This document shows, in pieces, positions 14,823 to 23,441 of a stretch of DNA of 44,037 bases. The stretch comes from Clostridia bacterium. Lineage in GTDB: Bacteria; Bacillota; Clostridia; Oscillospirales; CAG-272. The stretch is from the NCBI GenBank assembly GCA_017412045.1, contig JAFQOX010000134.1, forward strand, positions 1 through 44,037, written 5' to 3'. Each line of letters begins with the position of its first letter. Positions within the stretch are counted from its first letter, which is position 1. The notes under the pieces were generated by a model, which saw nothing but the letters and a program-made list of their open reading frames with translations, had not been told where the DNA came from and ran no database searches. The position numbers and the translations under genes were made by a program.

Positions 14823-16052
14823 ATGGTTTTCAAGAAGCCCTATACCTTAAAGCAACAAACTCCGATCATTCATTTTCAGTACGACCAGGCGGGTGCCACC
14901 TTGCGTGCAACGGAGGTCAAGCCTAAGCTGGATGCCTTTATTCTGAAAAAGGTCGGAGAAGAAACGGCGCGAAACAAGGGATGGTTTATCGGCGACACGA
15001 CGGCGCTTGATTATAAGATGCGGTTCTGCTCGCCGGGTGAAGAGCGTGTCAATCTTGATACGAGGGAATACGACATTTATTACGGCAATATGGGCGAGAA
15101 AACGATTTTCGTGGAGGGCATTTTTGCCGAGGGCAGAACGGTCACCATGGAGATCATCTGCTTCCGTAAGGAGCTCCGCGAAACGATCGATATGTATTTG
15201 GAAAATTTCTTCAACGTCACCAATTTCGGAAGAATGCAGAATAAAGGCTTCGGTTCCTTTATTCTTGAGCCCAAGGCCGGCGAGAGGATCGCAGTAAGAG
15301 ATCTCAAGATCAAAAAGCAATTGTGCGAGCAATACGGCGCTTCGCATTGCTACTCTTTCCCCGCGGGAAGCAAGTGCTTCAGACGTATTAAAACGGTCTA
15401 TTCGATCATCAAGTCCGGCTTGAATCACAGCGGATACAGACGCTCCCTTTTGTTCTACTATATGCACGATATGGCTATCGGCAACGAAAAGGCTTGGCTG
15501 AAACAAACCGGGATCGCTCCCTCCGAATTCAGATCGGAGAATAATCGCGCCAAATATAAGACCTACAGAGACAGCACGGGTGCGCACGAGTGTTTTTACG
15601 TCCGCGCGCTCCTTGGCGTCGGCGACAAGGCGGAATACCGGAGCGGCGACGGCAAGGAAACGATTTCCATGAACTGCACGGAAACGGACAAACAGAACAA
15701 GCCTCTGATCGAAAGATTGCCCTCGCCGATCTTTTTCAAGGTGATCGGCGATACCGTTTATTACGTGGGCGGCCGTATTCTGTCCTATACGCGCAGGAAA
15801 GACGATACTCCCACGGAGATCTGGGGACGTGAGTTTAAATTCGAAAATAAGGATACTGCAAAACCCCCCCTCTCCATAAAAGTGCCCAAAAAAGGCGCCC
15901 GGCCCTGCTTCAATGAAAATTTCATGGACGGTTTTCTGGAATACTGTTTTAAAGAATTGAATTCTACCAATCCCCGCGGCGGGCAGGAAACGCCTTTGAC
16001 CGAATTCCCCGATATGCAAGGCGTAACGATAAAACAGTATACCAAAAATTGA
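14823..16052 (+). CDS. Divergent Cmr1-like RAMP subunit
   Basis: The 409-residue protein starts KKPYTLKQQTPIIHFQYD and continues GATLRATEVKPKLD, a recognisable RAMP-type beginning (a strand followed by a structured-RNA-binding loop). A glycine-rich RMQNKGFGSF loop lies near residues 138-147. Position in a full cmr set and the absence of any other Cmr1 candidate suggest it caps the complex as Cmr1, the subunit next to the crRNA 3' end. It does not show the textbook Cmr1 repeated RAMP motifs clearly, and residues 250-409 are unrecognised, so the subunit name is inference. GGAGG precedes the ATG. Confidence 0.75.
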   Translation: MVFKKPYTLKQQTPIIHFQYDQAGATLRATEVKPKLDAFILKKVGEETARNKGWFIGDTTALDYKMRFCSPGEERVNLDTREYDIYYGNMGEKTIFVEGIFAEGRTVTMEIICFRKELRETIDMYLENFFNVTNFGRMQNKGFGSFILEPKAGERIAVRDLKIKKQLCEQYGASHCYSFPAGSKCFRRIKTVYSIIKSGLNHSGYRRSLLFYYMHDMAIGNEKAWLKQTGIAPSEFRSENNRAKYKTYRDSTGAHECFYVRALLGVGDKAEYRSGDGKETISMNCTETDKQNKPLIERLPSPIFFKVIGDTVYYVGGRILSYTRRKDDTPTEIWGREFKFENKDTAKPPLSIKVPKKGARPCFNENFMDGFLEYCFKELNSTNPRGGQETPLTEFPDMQGVTIKQYTKN

Positions 16053-16066
16053 TAGGAGGACAACCA

Positions 16067-17680
16067 ATGAGCCAGAACAACCATTACATCGCCATCACGA
16101 TCGGTCCGATCGGGGATATGATGGGGCTTGTCAGAAAGCCCACCGCTCTTTGGGGCGCGAGCTACATATTTTCTTATATTTCCAAACGCCTGTGCGAGCT
16201 GATCGTGGAAAAGAAGGTGGCGGCGGCAAGCAGCGATATCATTACGCCCTTCTTCGTTGCGGAGGAGGACGCGAAAAACGAAAATGAAAAAAGTCTGATG
16301 GACAGACGGGACGGCGTAGGCCTGTTCCACGACCATATCATCGTGAGAGCCGATCTCTCGAAGAATCGGGAGGTCATGAAGGAGATCAAGCGCGAGGTCA
16401 TTGAAAACGTCGCCTCCATTCTTGCTCCCGAAAACTGCGATACGCCCGAAAAACAAAAGGCGTACGCGGATCAGATCGAAAAATATATCTTGATCGCGGT
16501 GTGCGGATTTGAGAAAGACGGCACCGGCAACGCGATCATGTACTGCGGCAAGCAGCTCGATTCCCTTGAGCTTCCCAAGCAATTTGCCGCCGCAGAGGAA
16601 AAGCACCCCATTCTTTCCCGTTTGCAGAGCAGAAGAGATAACGATGCGAGCGCCACGATCAAAGCGATCGCCGAGAGATTCGGCGTGGATATGAAGCAGT
16701 GGCAGCTCACGTTGGAAAAAAATAGCGGCCGCGACGTGCGGGATCTTCCCGATATCGCCGCTGCGAGCCGCGCGCCCGGCTTCAAGAAGAACAAATATTA
16801 TTGCATTCTCCGTGCCGACGGCGACAATATGAGCAAGATCATCTCCGGCTTGCCGGACGATGAAAAATGCCGCGAATTTTCGAGAATTTGCCTTGATTAT
16901 TGCGCAAAGGTTGCCGCGGCTGTCAAAACCTACGGCGGTGCCACGATCTTTGCGGGAGGCGACGACCTCTTTGCGATCGTGCCTTGTCAGGGGGTGGATC
17001 CCGAAACCGGAAAAATGATCACCGTATTGGAGTTCACGCAGTCCATCTGCAAAATCTTCAGAGCAAGCTTCCGAAAAGAGATCGAGGCGATTGAAAAAGC
17101 CAATCTCAACCAACCCGAGAATAAGCGCGTTCCCGTTCCCTCTCTTTCCTTCGGCGCTTATATCTGCTATCGCAAATTCCCGCTTTACGAGGCGATCGAG
17201 CGCTCCGGCGCTTTGCTTTTCGGCGTTGCGAAAAACACCGCGCATAAAAATTGCGTTGCCGTCCATCTCCAGAAGCACGCGGGACAGAGCGAGGAGCTGG
17301 TGATCTCCAACACCGTTCTTGCGGATGAATCGAACCGCTTCTTTGAAAGATTCAATTTCCTGATCAGCAATTCAAAGGATCAGGACGAGATCCTTTTGTC
17401 CGCATCCAATAAGATCCTGCTCTTCAATCATTTGCTGGCGGCTGCACCCTCCGAAAACGTTAAAAACGTGTTCGAAAACGTTTTTGACGATGATTTCCAT
17501 ACCGACAAGCGCTCCGATTTTCTCCACGTGTTCTTGCCCGATATGTACGAGATCTGCCGCAAACCCGATCAGATCGTGCTTTACGAGCGTGACCGGGCAC
17601 TCAAGACCGCAGATCCGGCAAAAACACTTGCGCAGTTGATCCGCTTTATGAAATTCTTTGTTGAAAAGGGGGATATGTGA
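16067..17680 (+). CDS. cas10: Cas10 (Cmr2), HD-less, with intact cyclase GGDD
   Basis: I chose the ATG at 16067 (537 residues) because AGGAGG lies 7-12 bp before it; an in-frame ATG at 16049 overlaps the previous gene and has no ribosome site. The protein opens directly with the first palm domain (ITIGPIGDMM, then RKPTALWGASYI), so the N-terminal HD nuclease found in many Cas10 proteins is absent. The second palm has RADGDNMSKI (249-258) and GGDD at 297-300, the metal-binding catalytic motif for second-messenger synthesis. On target RNA binding it should make cyclic oligoadenylate or a related nucleotide signal. It is the largest subunit of the type III-B complex. Confidence 0.95.
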   Translation: MSQNNHYIAITIGPIGDMMGLVRKPTALWGASYIFSYISKRLCELIVEKKVAAASSDIITPFFVAEEDAKNENEKSLMDRRDGVGLFHDHIIVRADLSKNREVMKEIKREVIENVASILAPENCDTPEKQKAYADQIEKYILIAVCGFEKDGTGNAIMYCGKQLDSLELPKQFAAAEEKHPILSRLQSRRDNDASATIKAIAERFGVDMKQWQLTLEKNSGRDVRDLPDIAAASRAPGFKKNKYYCILRADGDNMSKIISGLPDDEKCREFSRICLDYCAKVAAAVKTYGGATIFAGGDDLFAIVPCQGVDPETGKMITVLEFTQSICKIFRASFRKEIEAIEKANLNQPENKRVPVPSLSFGAYICYRKFPLYEAIERSGALLFGVAKNTAHKNCVAVHLQKHAGQSEELVISNTVLADESNRFFERFNFLISNSKDQDEILLSASNKILLFNHLLAAAPSENVKNVFENVFDDDFHTDKRSDFLHVFLPDMYEICRKPDQIVLYERDRALKTADPAKTLAQLIRFMKFFVEKGDM

Positions 17681-17682
17681 CG

Positions 17683-18771
17683 ATGTCTGCATACAGAGTA
17701 ACCTTCACACCTTCCGGACCTTACTTTTTCGGTAATGAAAAAACCTTTATTTACCCGGGACAAAAGGTAAAAAACGATTTCGGTAAGCTTTACTATATCA
17801 AGGGAGAAAGAATGCCCATGCAGACGACGCTTCTCGGCGCGTTGCGATACGTTCTGCTTCCGCAAAAGGGACTCGGAAAAAACCTTCTTTCCGCGGATTC
17901 CGTCGCGGCGATCGGAAGCTCCAGCTTTGATATGGACAGCGAGCAGCAACAGGATTTCGGACGGATCAAAAGCATTTCTCCTATATTTCTCCGTAAAAAC
18001 GAGGAATATTTTATTCCCACGCCCTTTGATCACAACGAAAATACCAAAAAATCGGCGGACGGTCGGATCTATTATACGCCGATGTCCGATTACGGGGAGG
18101 TATATACGCTCGATGGCAAAAAGCTGTATCTGCGCGATTACGATGCCAAGCTCGGCATTGCCGATTCCTTCACGTCGCTTTCCGACGGACATCTGGAAAC
18201 CTCGCTCTTTGCTCCCGACGTCAGAGTGGGCATCAACCGCGACGACCGTTCGGACGACGGATTTTTCAAGAAGGAATACGTTTCTCTGGCGAGAGGCTTT
18301 GCGTTTGCCGTCTTCGCGGATATCGAGGGAGAGTATCTTTCGGGCAAGGTCTTCACCGTTTTGCTCGGACAGGGAAAGGTCCCGTTTTCCGTTCTGTTTG
18401 AAAAGGCGGATAAGAACTGCGCGACAGATCTCGGGAAAAAGATTGCCGATATTCTGAAAAAGCCCTCCGTTCCGTACGACCGCGTGTACTGTCAGAGCGA
18501 TATGCTGACGGACGGCTGTGATCTCTACGGCGCAATGCGCTTTGCCATTACCAAAACGCGCGATCACAGAAGCTTCAAAACGGTCGTTTCCGAGAATGTG
18601 AAGGGAACGGAGATCGAAAAGGGAAGCACGCTTCACAGGCTGGTTGCGGCGGGAAGCATTTTCTTTCCGAAAAGCGGCGCGGATGAGGACTGGATGAGAA
18701 AAACGAATAAGCAGAAAAATGCGGCGACCGTAGGCTTCAATCAAATGATACTGATCAAAAAAGGAGAATAA
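17683..18771 (+). CDS. cmr3: Cmr3, type III-B RAMP subunit
   Basis: The 362-residue product begins SAYRVTFTPSGPYFFGNEKT, the typical Cmr3 first strand and FFG loop, and contains PMQTTLLGALRYVLL, the Cmr3 helix motif. Cmr3 pairs with Cas10 and holds the crRNA 5' handle. The ATG at 17683 has AGGGGG about 10 bp upstream; a GTG at 17677 also fits but is too close. The start lies 2 bp after the cas10 stop. Confidence 0.9.
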   Translation: MSAYRVTFTPSGPYFFGNEKTFIYPGQKVKNDFGKLYYIKGERMPMQTTLLGALRYVLLPQKGLGKNLLSADSVAAIGSSSFDMDSEQQQDFGRIKSISPIFLRKNEEYFIPTPFDHNENTKKSADGRIYYTPMSDYGEVYTLDGKKLYLRDYDAKLGIADSFTSLSDGHLETSLFAPDVRVGINRDDRSDDGFFKKEYVSLARGFAFAVFADIEGEYLSGKVFTVLLGQGKVPFSVLFEKADKNCATDLGKKIADILKKPSVPYDRVYCQSDMLTDGCDLYGAMRFAITKTRDHRSFKTVVSENVKGTEIEKGSTLHRLVAAGSIFFPKSGADEDWMRKTNKQKNAATVGFNQMILIKKGE

Positions 18772-18777
18772 AGAACG

Positions 18778-19572
18778 ATGAACGTCAAGGTTTATTATAT
18801 AGATTGTCTGACAAATCTGCACGTGGGCTCGGGTGATGCCAATTTCAATATCGTGGACAAGGAGGTCGAAAAGGACCCCGTCACCGGTTATCCGATCGTT
18901 CACGCTTCCGGCATCAAGGGCGCTCTGCGCGAGGCATACAGAAAAAACCATTCTGAAAAAGAAACGGAAAAGATTTTCGGAAAGCCCGCTACGGAAAACG
19001 AATCCGATACGGGCGGTTCCTACAAATTCTTTGATGCGCGCTTCCTTTACCGCCCCGTTCGCGCACAGGGAAGCGTTCCCTCCGTGAACGTGACGACCGT
19101 GGAAGCGATCCGCGAGTTTGCGCAGCTGACGAAAGCCTTCGGTATCGATATCGGCTTGGACACGGGCGTGCTGGATAAAATCACCTTCCCCGCCGGCAAT
19201 CAGGAGATCAATTTTCTGACCTCCCATGCGGGCATTCGCGTGGAGGGAGAGACCTGCGGCACGCTGAACGATGCGGCAGTCCGCGCGCTGAAGCCGTTCC
19301 TCGGCAATCATTTTGCCGTTGCCGCAAGCCTGGACGGCTATGACCTGCCCGTCATCGCCAGAAACTGCCTGCAGGAGAAGAAAAGAAACCTTTGGTACGA
19401 GGAATTCGTTCCTCACGGAAGCAGATTTTATATGCTTGCGATCATTCCCGAAAATGCGGCACAGGACGAGATCGATGCCGTGATTCCCAAAATCGCGCAG
19501 ATCGGCGGCAACTGCTCCGTCGGCTACGGCTATTGTGAATTCGGCTGTCAGTTCGGCAGACAGGAGGCTTGA
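18778..19572 (+). CDS. cmr4: Cmr4, backbone RNase subunit
   Basis: The 264-residue protein has the RAMP pattern NLHVGSGDANFNIVDKEV followed by ...TGYPIVHASGIKGALRE. Asp27 (IVDKE) sits where the target-RNA-cleaving Asp of Cmr4 lies. A C-terminal glycine-rich segment IGGNCSVGYGYCEFG fits the fold. Cmr4 forms the helical backbone along the crRNA and cuts target RNA every 6 nt. GGAG lies upstream of the ATG. It follows cmr3 by 6 bp. Confidence 0.93.
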   Translation: MNVKVYYIDCLTNLHVGSGDANFNIVDKEVEKDPVTGYPIVHASGIKGALREAYRKNHSEKETEKIFGKPATENESDTGGSYKFFDARFLYRPVRAQGSVPSVNVTTVEAIREFAQLTKAFGIDIGLDTGVLDKITFPAGNQEINFLTSHAGIRVEGETCGTLNDAAVRALKPFLGNHFAVAASLDGYDLPVIARNCLQEKKRNLWYEEFVPHGSRFYMLAIIPENAAQDEIDAVIPKIAQIGGNCSVGYGYCEFGCQFGRQEA

Positions 19573-19573
19573 G

Positions 19574-19969
19574 ATGAACAAGCGACAGGTAGAAAAGCTT
19601 CTTCCCAAGGCAATTGAAACGCTGAATCAGTCGGATATCCTGAAGACCGATGAACAAGGCGATTACATTGAAAAGGGCTTCCGCAGTCAGATCTCCTCGT
19701 TCGGAGCGGCTGTTACGATGGGAAGCTTCCGCGCGGCAGTTGCTTTTTTCGGTAATAACGGCGAAAGCGACGTAGATCGCGCAGAGCTGATCCGCGCGAT
19801 GTATTATATGACGAAGGGCGGCTGGCTTTCCGCGCAGGATATCGTAAAGGAGATCGCCTCGATCAGAAACCGCGCGCAGCTTGCGCAGATGAAGGAGGAT
19901 TTTCTCAATGCCTCCGTTGCGCTGAAGCTTGCCCTGAACTCGTTCAGACTGAAAGAAAAGACCGAATAA
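19574..19969 (+). CDS. cmr5: Cmr5, small helical subunit
   Basis: The 131-residue, mostly helical protein fits Cmr5 (KGFRSQISSFGAAVTMGSFR, then a long helical C-terminal region). AGGAGG at 19562-19567 selects the ATG at 19574, one base after the cmr4 stop; an earlier in-frame ATG at 19535 overlaps cmr4. Cmr5 lines the belly of the complex next to Cmr4 and stabilises target RNA binding. Confidence 0.9.
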   Translation: MNKRQVEKLLPKAIETLNQSDILKTDEQGDYIEKGFRSQISSFGAAVTMGSFRAAVAFFGNNGESDVDRAELIRAMYYMTKGGWLSAQDIVKEIASIRNRAQLAQMKEDFLNASVALKLALNSFRLKEKTE

Positions 19970-19986
19970 CGGAGAAGGAGTAGCAG

Positions 19987-21024
19987 ATGGAAAATTTAAA
20001 CCTTCTTTTCAATAAAACCTATTATTCCGATATGGCGGATACCGAGACCTTCGACAAAGCCGTAGACGAAAGAAACAAAGCGATTTTCGCGACGGTCTTT
20101 TCGGCGGATGACTACGCGCCTTGTAAGTTGAAGGACGTTCCCGGCTTTGCATCCTTTGACCTGAAAACGACGTATCCCGGCCTTCTGGTCGGAACGGGCT
20201 ATGCGCACGGACTCGGATTCGAAAAGGTATCCTCGGATATCAACTGCGGCTTTTCCTTTGATTACGTGACGGGACAGCCGTACGTTCCGGGAAGCTCGGT
20301 GAAGGGTATTCTTCGCAGTGCGTTCCGCAGAACGGAGCTTCGTGAGTATATCGCGGATTTCTGCGGTATCCCGAAGGACCGCTCCGATCTGATTGAAGCG
20401 TTCGAGGAGCATATTTTCGGAACAAGCGCGGAGGATGTCGGCGAGGGAGAGGACGTCTTTCTCGATGCCGTGATCAAAAGAGGCGATGCCGATTCGCGTA
20501 TATTGGGCGATGACTATATCACGCCGCACCGCACTCCCATAGAAAATCCTACGCCCATACGCATCGTCAAGGTTTTGTCTGACGTTGTTTTTGAGTTCCG
20601 TTTCGTACTCAAGGGCTTTGAGGCGGAGGGCATCTCGGTCAGCGCGGCAAAGAAGCGCGCGCTGTTCCTGGAGCTTGCGCAGATCCTGGGTATCGGCGCG
20701 AAAACCAACGTTGGCTACGGCGCCATGAGCGCGTGCTTGCCGGCGCAGACGGAACCCGAGGCACCGCCCGTTGTGAGGAGATCGGCGCCTCCTCCCGCTC
20801 AGGAAGTAAATCTGCCGACGCAGGCGGATAAGGGAACGGAGTATACGGCGGTCGTTGTCGGCGATAAGGATAAGAAAAATTATAAGCTCAAGGTTAACCT
20901 TGGCAAAGCGACCTTCGAGGGAATGATCAAAAAGAATCTTTTCAGCGCCGATCCCTCCGGAACGGAGATCCGGGTCGTATTGGATGCGGTTGAAGGAAGA
21001 AACCGTAAATTTATTTTGGCATAA
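19987..21024 (+). CDS. cmr6: Cmr6 with an extra C-terminal domain
   Basis: Residues 1-250 are a normal Cmr6: VGTGYAHGLGFE (68-79), YVPGSSVKGILRSAFRR (99-115) and the glycine-rich GIGAKTNVGYGAM (235-247). Cmr6 caps the crRNA 3' side of the backbone. A Pro/Ala-rich linker (about 252-278) then leads to an unusual domain at about 283-345, containing VGDKDKKNYKLKV and ATFEGMIKK. The same pattern opens the downstream CorA-like effector. The extension is much longer than in ordinary Cmr6 and its role is unknown. GGAG precedes the ATG. Confidence 0.92.
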   Translation: MENLNLLFNKTYYSDMADTETFDKAVDERNKAIFATVFSADDYAPCKLKDVPGFASFDLKTTYPGLLVGTGYAHGLGFEKVSSDINCGFSFDYVTGQPYVPGSSVKGILRSAFRRTELREYIADFCGIPKDRSDLIEAFEEHIFGTSAEDVGEGEDVFLDAVIKRGDADSRILGDDYITPHRTPIENPTPIRIVKVLSDVVFEFRFVLKGFEAEGISVSAAKKRALFLELAQILGIGAKTNVGYGAMSACLPAQTEPEAPPVVRRSAPPPAQEVNLPTQADKGTEYTAVVVGDKDKKNYKLKVNLGKATFEGMIKKNLFSADPSGTEIRVVLDAVEGRNRKFILA

Positions 21025-21194
21025 CGATAGGAATCGCGCTATTTTTAGAGATTGATGGAAGCGGAAGGCAGATCGCCTCCCGCTTACGTAGTCAGAAAGG
21101 GATAAGTTTGAAATAACATCCGTCATAGTCCGAAAGAAATGCATGACGAAAAAAACTACTGCAAAGTAGTCAAAAAAACAATATTCATACAAGA

Positions 21195-21482
21195 TTAAGA
21201 AGTCGCAGGGGTAACAAGATACCCTTGACGTTGAAGAATAAAGATAGCCTCATCTACCGAAACAGTGCGATGTGCGGGTAGATCGTTCGACCGAGTATAA
21301 AGGTCTGCATTGTAAGGTTCATTCTTTTTGAGAATGTTGTAGATTGCAGTCAGTAACATTCTCGCAATCGCGATGAGGGCTTTCTTGTGACCTCTGCGCT
21401 TTTTAATAGATAAATATCTATTGCGGATTTCGGGATTTTTCTTAGATTTAATTGCCGCCAAAGCACATTGAACATATCCCTT
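21195..21482 (-). pseudogene. C-terminal remnant of an IS110-family transposase
   Basis: Minus-strand codons read [36 protein letters not shown] and [18 protein letters not shown], the C-terminal part of IS110/IS116/IS902 transposases, with a stop at 21195. Only about 90 of roughly 400 residues remain and no start or catalytic domain is seen. It lies in the 497-bp gap between cmr6 and the CorA gene, antisense to both, in an otherwise tight operon. Confidence 0.8.
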
Positions 21483-21521
21483 TTGTGCCTTGTAGCGCAG
21501 CAGAAAGGAATGGTCATAACT

Positions 21522-23420
21522 ATGACAGAAGAAAATAAAAATGCACAGTCTTTAACCGAACCCACCAAGGCTTTGCTGACAAAAAACAATATAGGGGAGT
21601 TCTTTGTTGCGGATGTTACAGGAGATAAAGACGCTGACAGCTACAAGCTGAAGGTCAAGTATAAGAACGCGGACTCCAATGAAGAAAAATCGACCTTTGA
21701 GGGCTTTATTAAAAAAACTGCTCTTGCCGAAGACACGCCGAAGGAAAACATCTGTGTCCGGTTGATTGCGGTCGAAGAAGATCAATACGAATTTGTATTG
21801 AACGATACGGTCATCAGCTATCATACTTTTATGTTCCCGTTTCTTTACGCGACCGACAAGATGACCCGAAAGGAATTCGGCTCCCGCTGTCACCCGGGAT
21901 GGCGCCTTGATTTGTGGGAGCCCGAACGGATGAATGACCAGCTTGATTATAATCAGTATCATTATTTTAATGAAACGGCGCATAACGCGATTTATACGAC
22001 GAAAAGCGCAGGAAACGGCAAAAAAAGACAATCGGACGAAAATTTCGAGAATGCGGCAGTGATCAATCTGCGCTTTGATCTGTCCTCGCTGATCACGGAA
22101 GATCGGGCGGACGATCACGATAAAAAGAAAGCCGATTCCTTCGAATACGTCATCCGTAAATATAACGACAGAAAACCGGGCGAGAAATTGACGGTCAAAT
22201 TCGAATACGCTCTCGATATCCACGCGATCCGCATGAAGCTTTACAATACGGGCGTGGGCATCCTGATCTTCGAGCTTGAGAACAGTAAATATCCCACGGA
22301 AAAGAACGTGATCCGGATCAACGACTTCGGCAGACGCATCTACGCGCCCTATTACGCGTATTACAACGAAAGTATGCATTGCAGCATCTGCGCGAATGAA
22401 ATCTTTTTCAACGTCAACGGCAAGCATATCGGAGATGCCGATCTGCTCCCTGAGCGTCTCAGAGCGTCTGCGGAGGAGACCGTTCTCGCAGAGCCGATCC
22501 GCATACTTCTCTCCAACGGCGATTACACCATCACCACGAAGAATACGTACGGAAAGAACGATACCCGCATTGAGACGGCGCTCGACGACAGAATGTTCGT
22601 CGCCTGCTATTACAAAAACGGCGATTTCGTGGATGCCATGCGCGAATGGGACGGCGAGAATTACCGTTATCTCACCCACGCAAAGGAAAACGTCCCCTTT
22701 GACAACAGGGAAAACGCGAACGCCGCACATCGGCTCTATACCATGATGTACGCGGACGGCGACGGTCTCTGCTGTCACAGCAGAAGCATGATGCAGAAGC
22801 TGCTTTCCGACGATCACATCTATACCCGCTGGCTGGAATACGGCTGGAACTCCGGAAACGAGAAGTGCTTCTACGGAAGCATTACGGGCTTCAGCGAATA
22901 TACCATGATCACCGTAGCGAAGGATCCCCCCGATCACCTGATCGCGGCATTCCTCACGCAATACGTCGAGATGGCGACGCTGGTGCTGGCGCAGAGAACG
23001 TCCCTGCTCTCCTTTGAATACATGATCAGCGAATACGCGCATGGAAGAAGCTACAACGTCGAGGATATTCACAAAAGATACATTCTTTTCCAATCGCAGA
23101 TCCTTTTGAATGAGGTCACTTCTCAGCAGCAGGGTCTTGAACTCTACGATCTTCTGAAGCAAAATCTGATGATCGAAAAGGAACAAAGCGAGATCAAGGA
23201 ACAGATCGAAGGGCTATTCGAGCACAGAAATTACGTACATGACAAAAAGGAGAACAGAATCCTTTTTTGGCTCTCCCTGCTGAGCATTGCGGAAGCAACC
23301 GATATTGTGACGAATCTTTTTATCCCCGAAAACGGCGCGTGGATTCCTTCCGTCGTGAAGGGCGGAATCATGCTTGCTCTTGCCGCATTTATAGGTATTT
23401 CCTATAAACACAGAAAATAA
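21522..23420 (+). CDS. CorA-like membrane effector of type III CRISPR
   Basis: I start at ATG 21522, after AGAAAGGA; earlier in-frame Met codons fall inside the transposase remnant. The 632-residue protein has an N-terminal domain (about 24-94) homologous to the end of Cmr6, a large soluble region, then a CorA-type long helix (about 520-579) and two membrane helices (about 580-600 and 610-628) before a short basic tail. The CorA GMN pore motif is not present. CorA effectors known from Bacteroides type III-B systems are triggered by SAM-AMP and disrupt the membrane; whether this one uses the same ligand is inference. It overlaps no gene and precedes card1 by 21 bp. Confidence 0.8.
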   Translation: MTEENKNAQSLTEPTKALLTKNNIGEFFVADVTGDKDADSYKLKVKYKNADSNEEKSTFEGFIKKTALAEDTPKENICVRLIAVEEDQYEFVLNDTVISYHTFMFPFLYATDKMTRKEFGSRCHPGWRLDLWEPERMNDQLDYNQYHYFNETAHNAIYTTKSAGNGKKRQSDENFENAAVINLRFDLSSLITEDRADDHDKKKADSFEYVIRKYNDRKPGEKLTVKFEYALDIHAIRMKLYNTGVGILIFELENSKYPTEKNVIRINDFGRRIYAPYYAYYNESMHCSICANEIFFNVNGKHIGDADLLPERLRASAEETVLAEPIRILLSNGDYTITTKNTYGKNDTRIETALDDRMFVACYYKNGDFVDAMREWDGENYRYLTHAKENVPFDNRENANAAHRLYTMMYADGDGLCCHSRSMMQKLLSDDHIYTRWLEYGWNSGNEKCFYGSITGFSEYTMITVAKDPPDHLIAAFLTQYVEMATLVLAQRTSLLSFEYMISEYAHGRSYNVEDIHKRYILFQSQILLNEVTSQQQGLELYDLLKQNLMIEKEQSEIKEQIEGLFEHRNYVHDKKENRILFWLSLLSIAEATDIVTNLFIPENGAWIPSVVKGGIMLALAAFIGISYKHRK

Positions 23421-23441
23421 TGATCTTCAAAGAGGCTTTCA

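Noticed and set aside
16067-16400. HD nuclease domain at the N terminus of Cas10
   Set aside because: The protein begins directly with the first palm domain and no HD motif was seen; DNA cleavage by Cas10 is therefore not proposed.
19996-21192. 398-residue minus-strand open frame opposite cmr6
   Set aside because: It is a shadow of a well-supported cmr gene in a GC-skewed codon context, with no recognisable domain.
21195-21482. Functional transposase gene
   Set aside because: Only the C-terminal quarter is present and no catalytic N-terminal region or ends were found.
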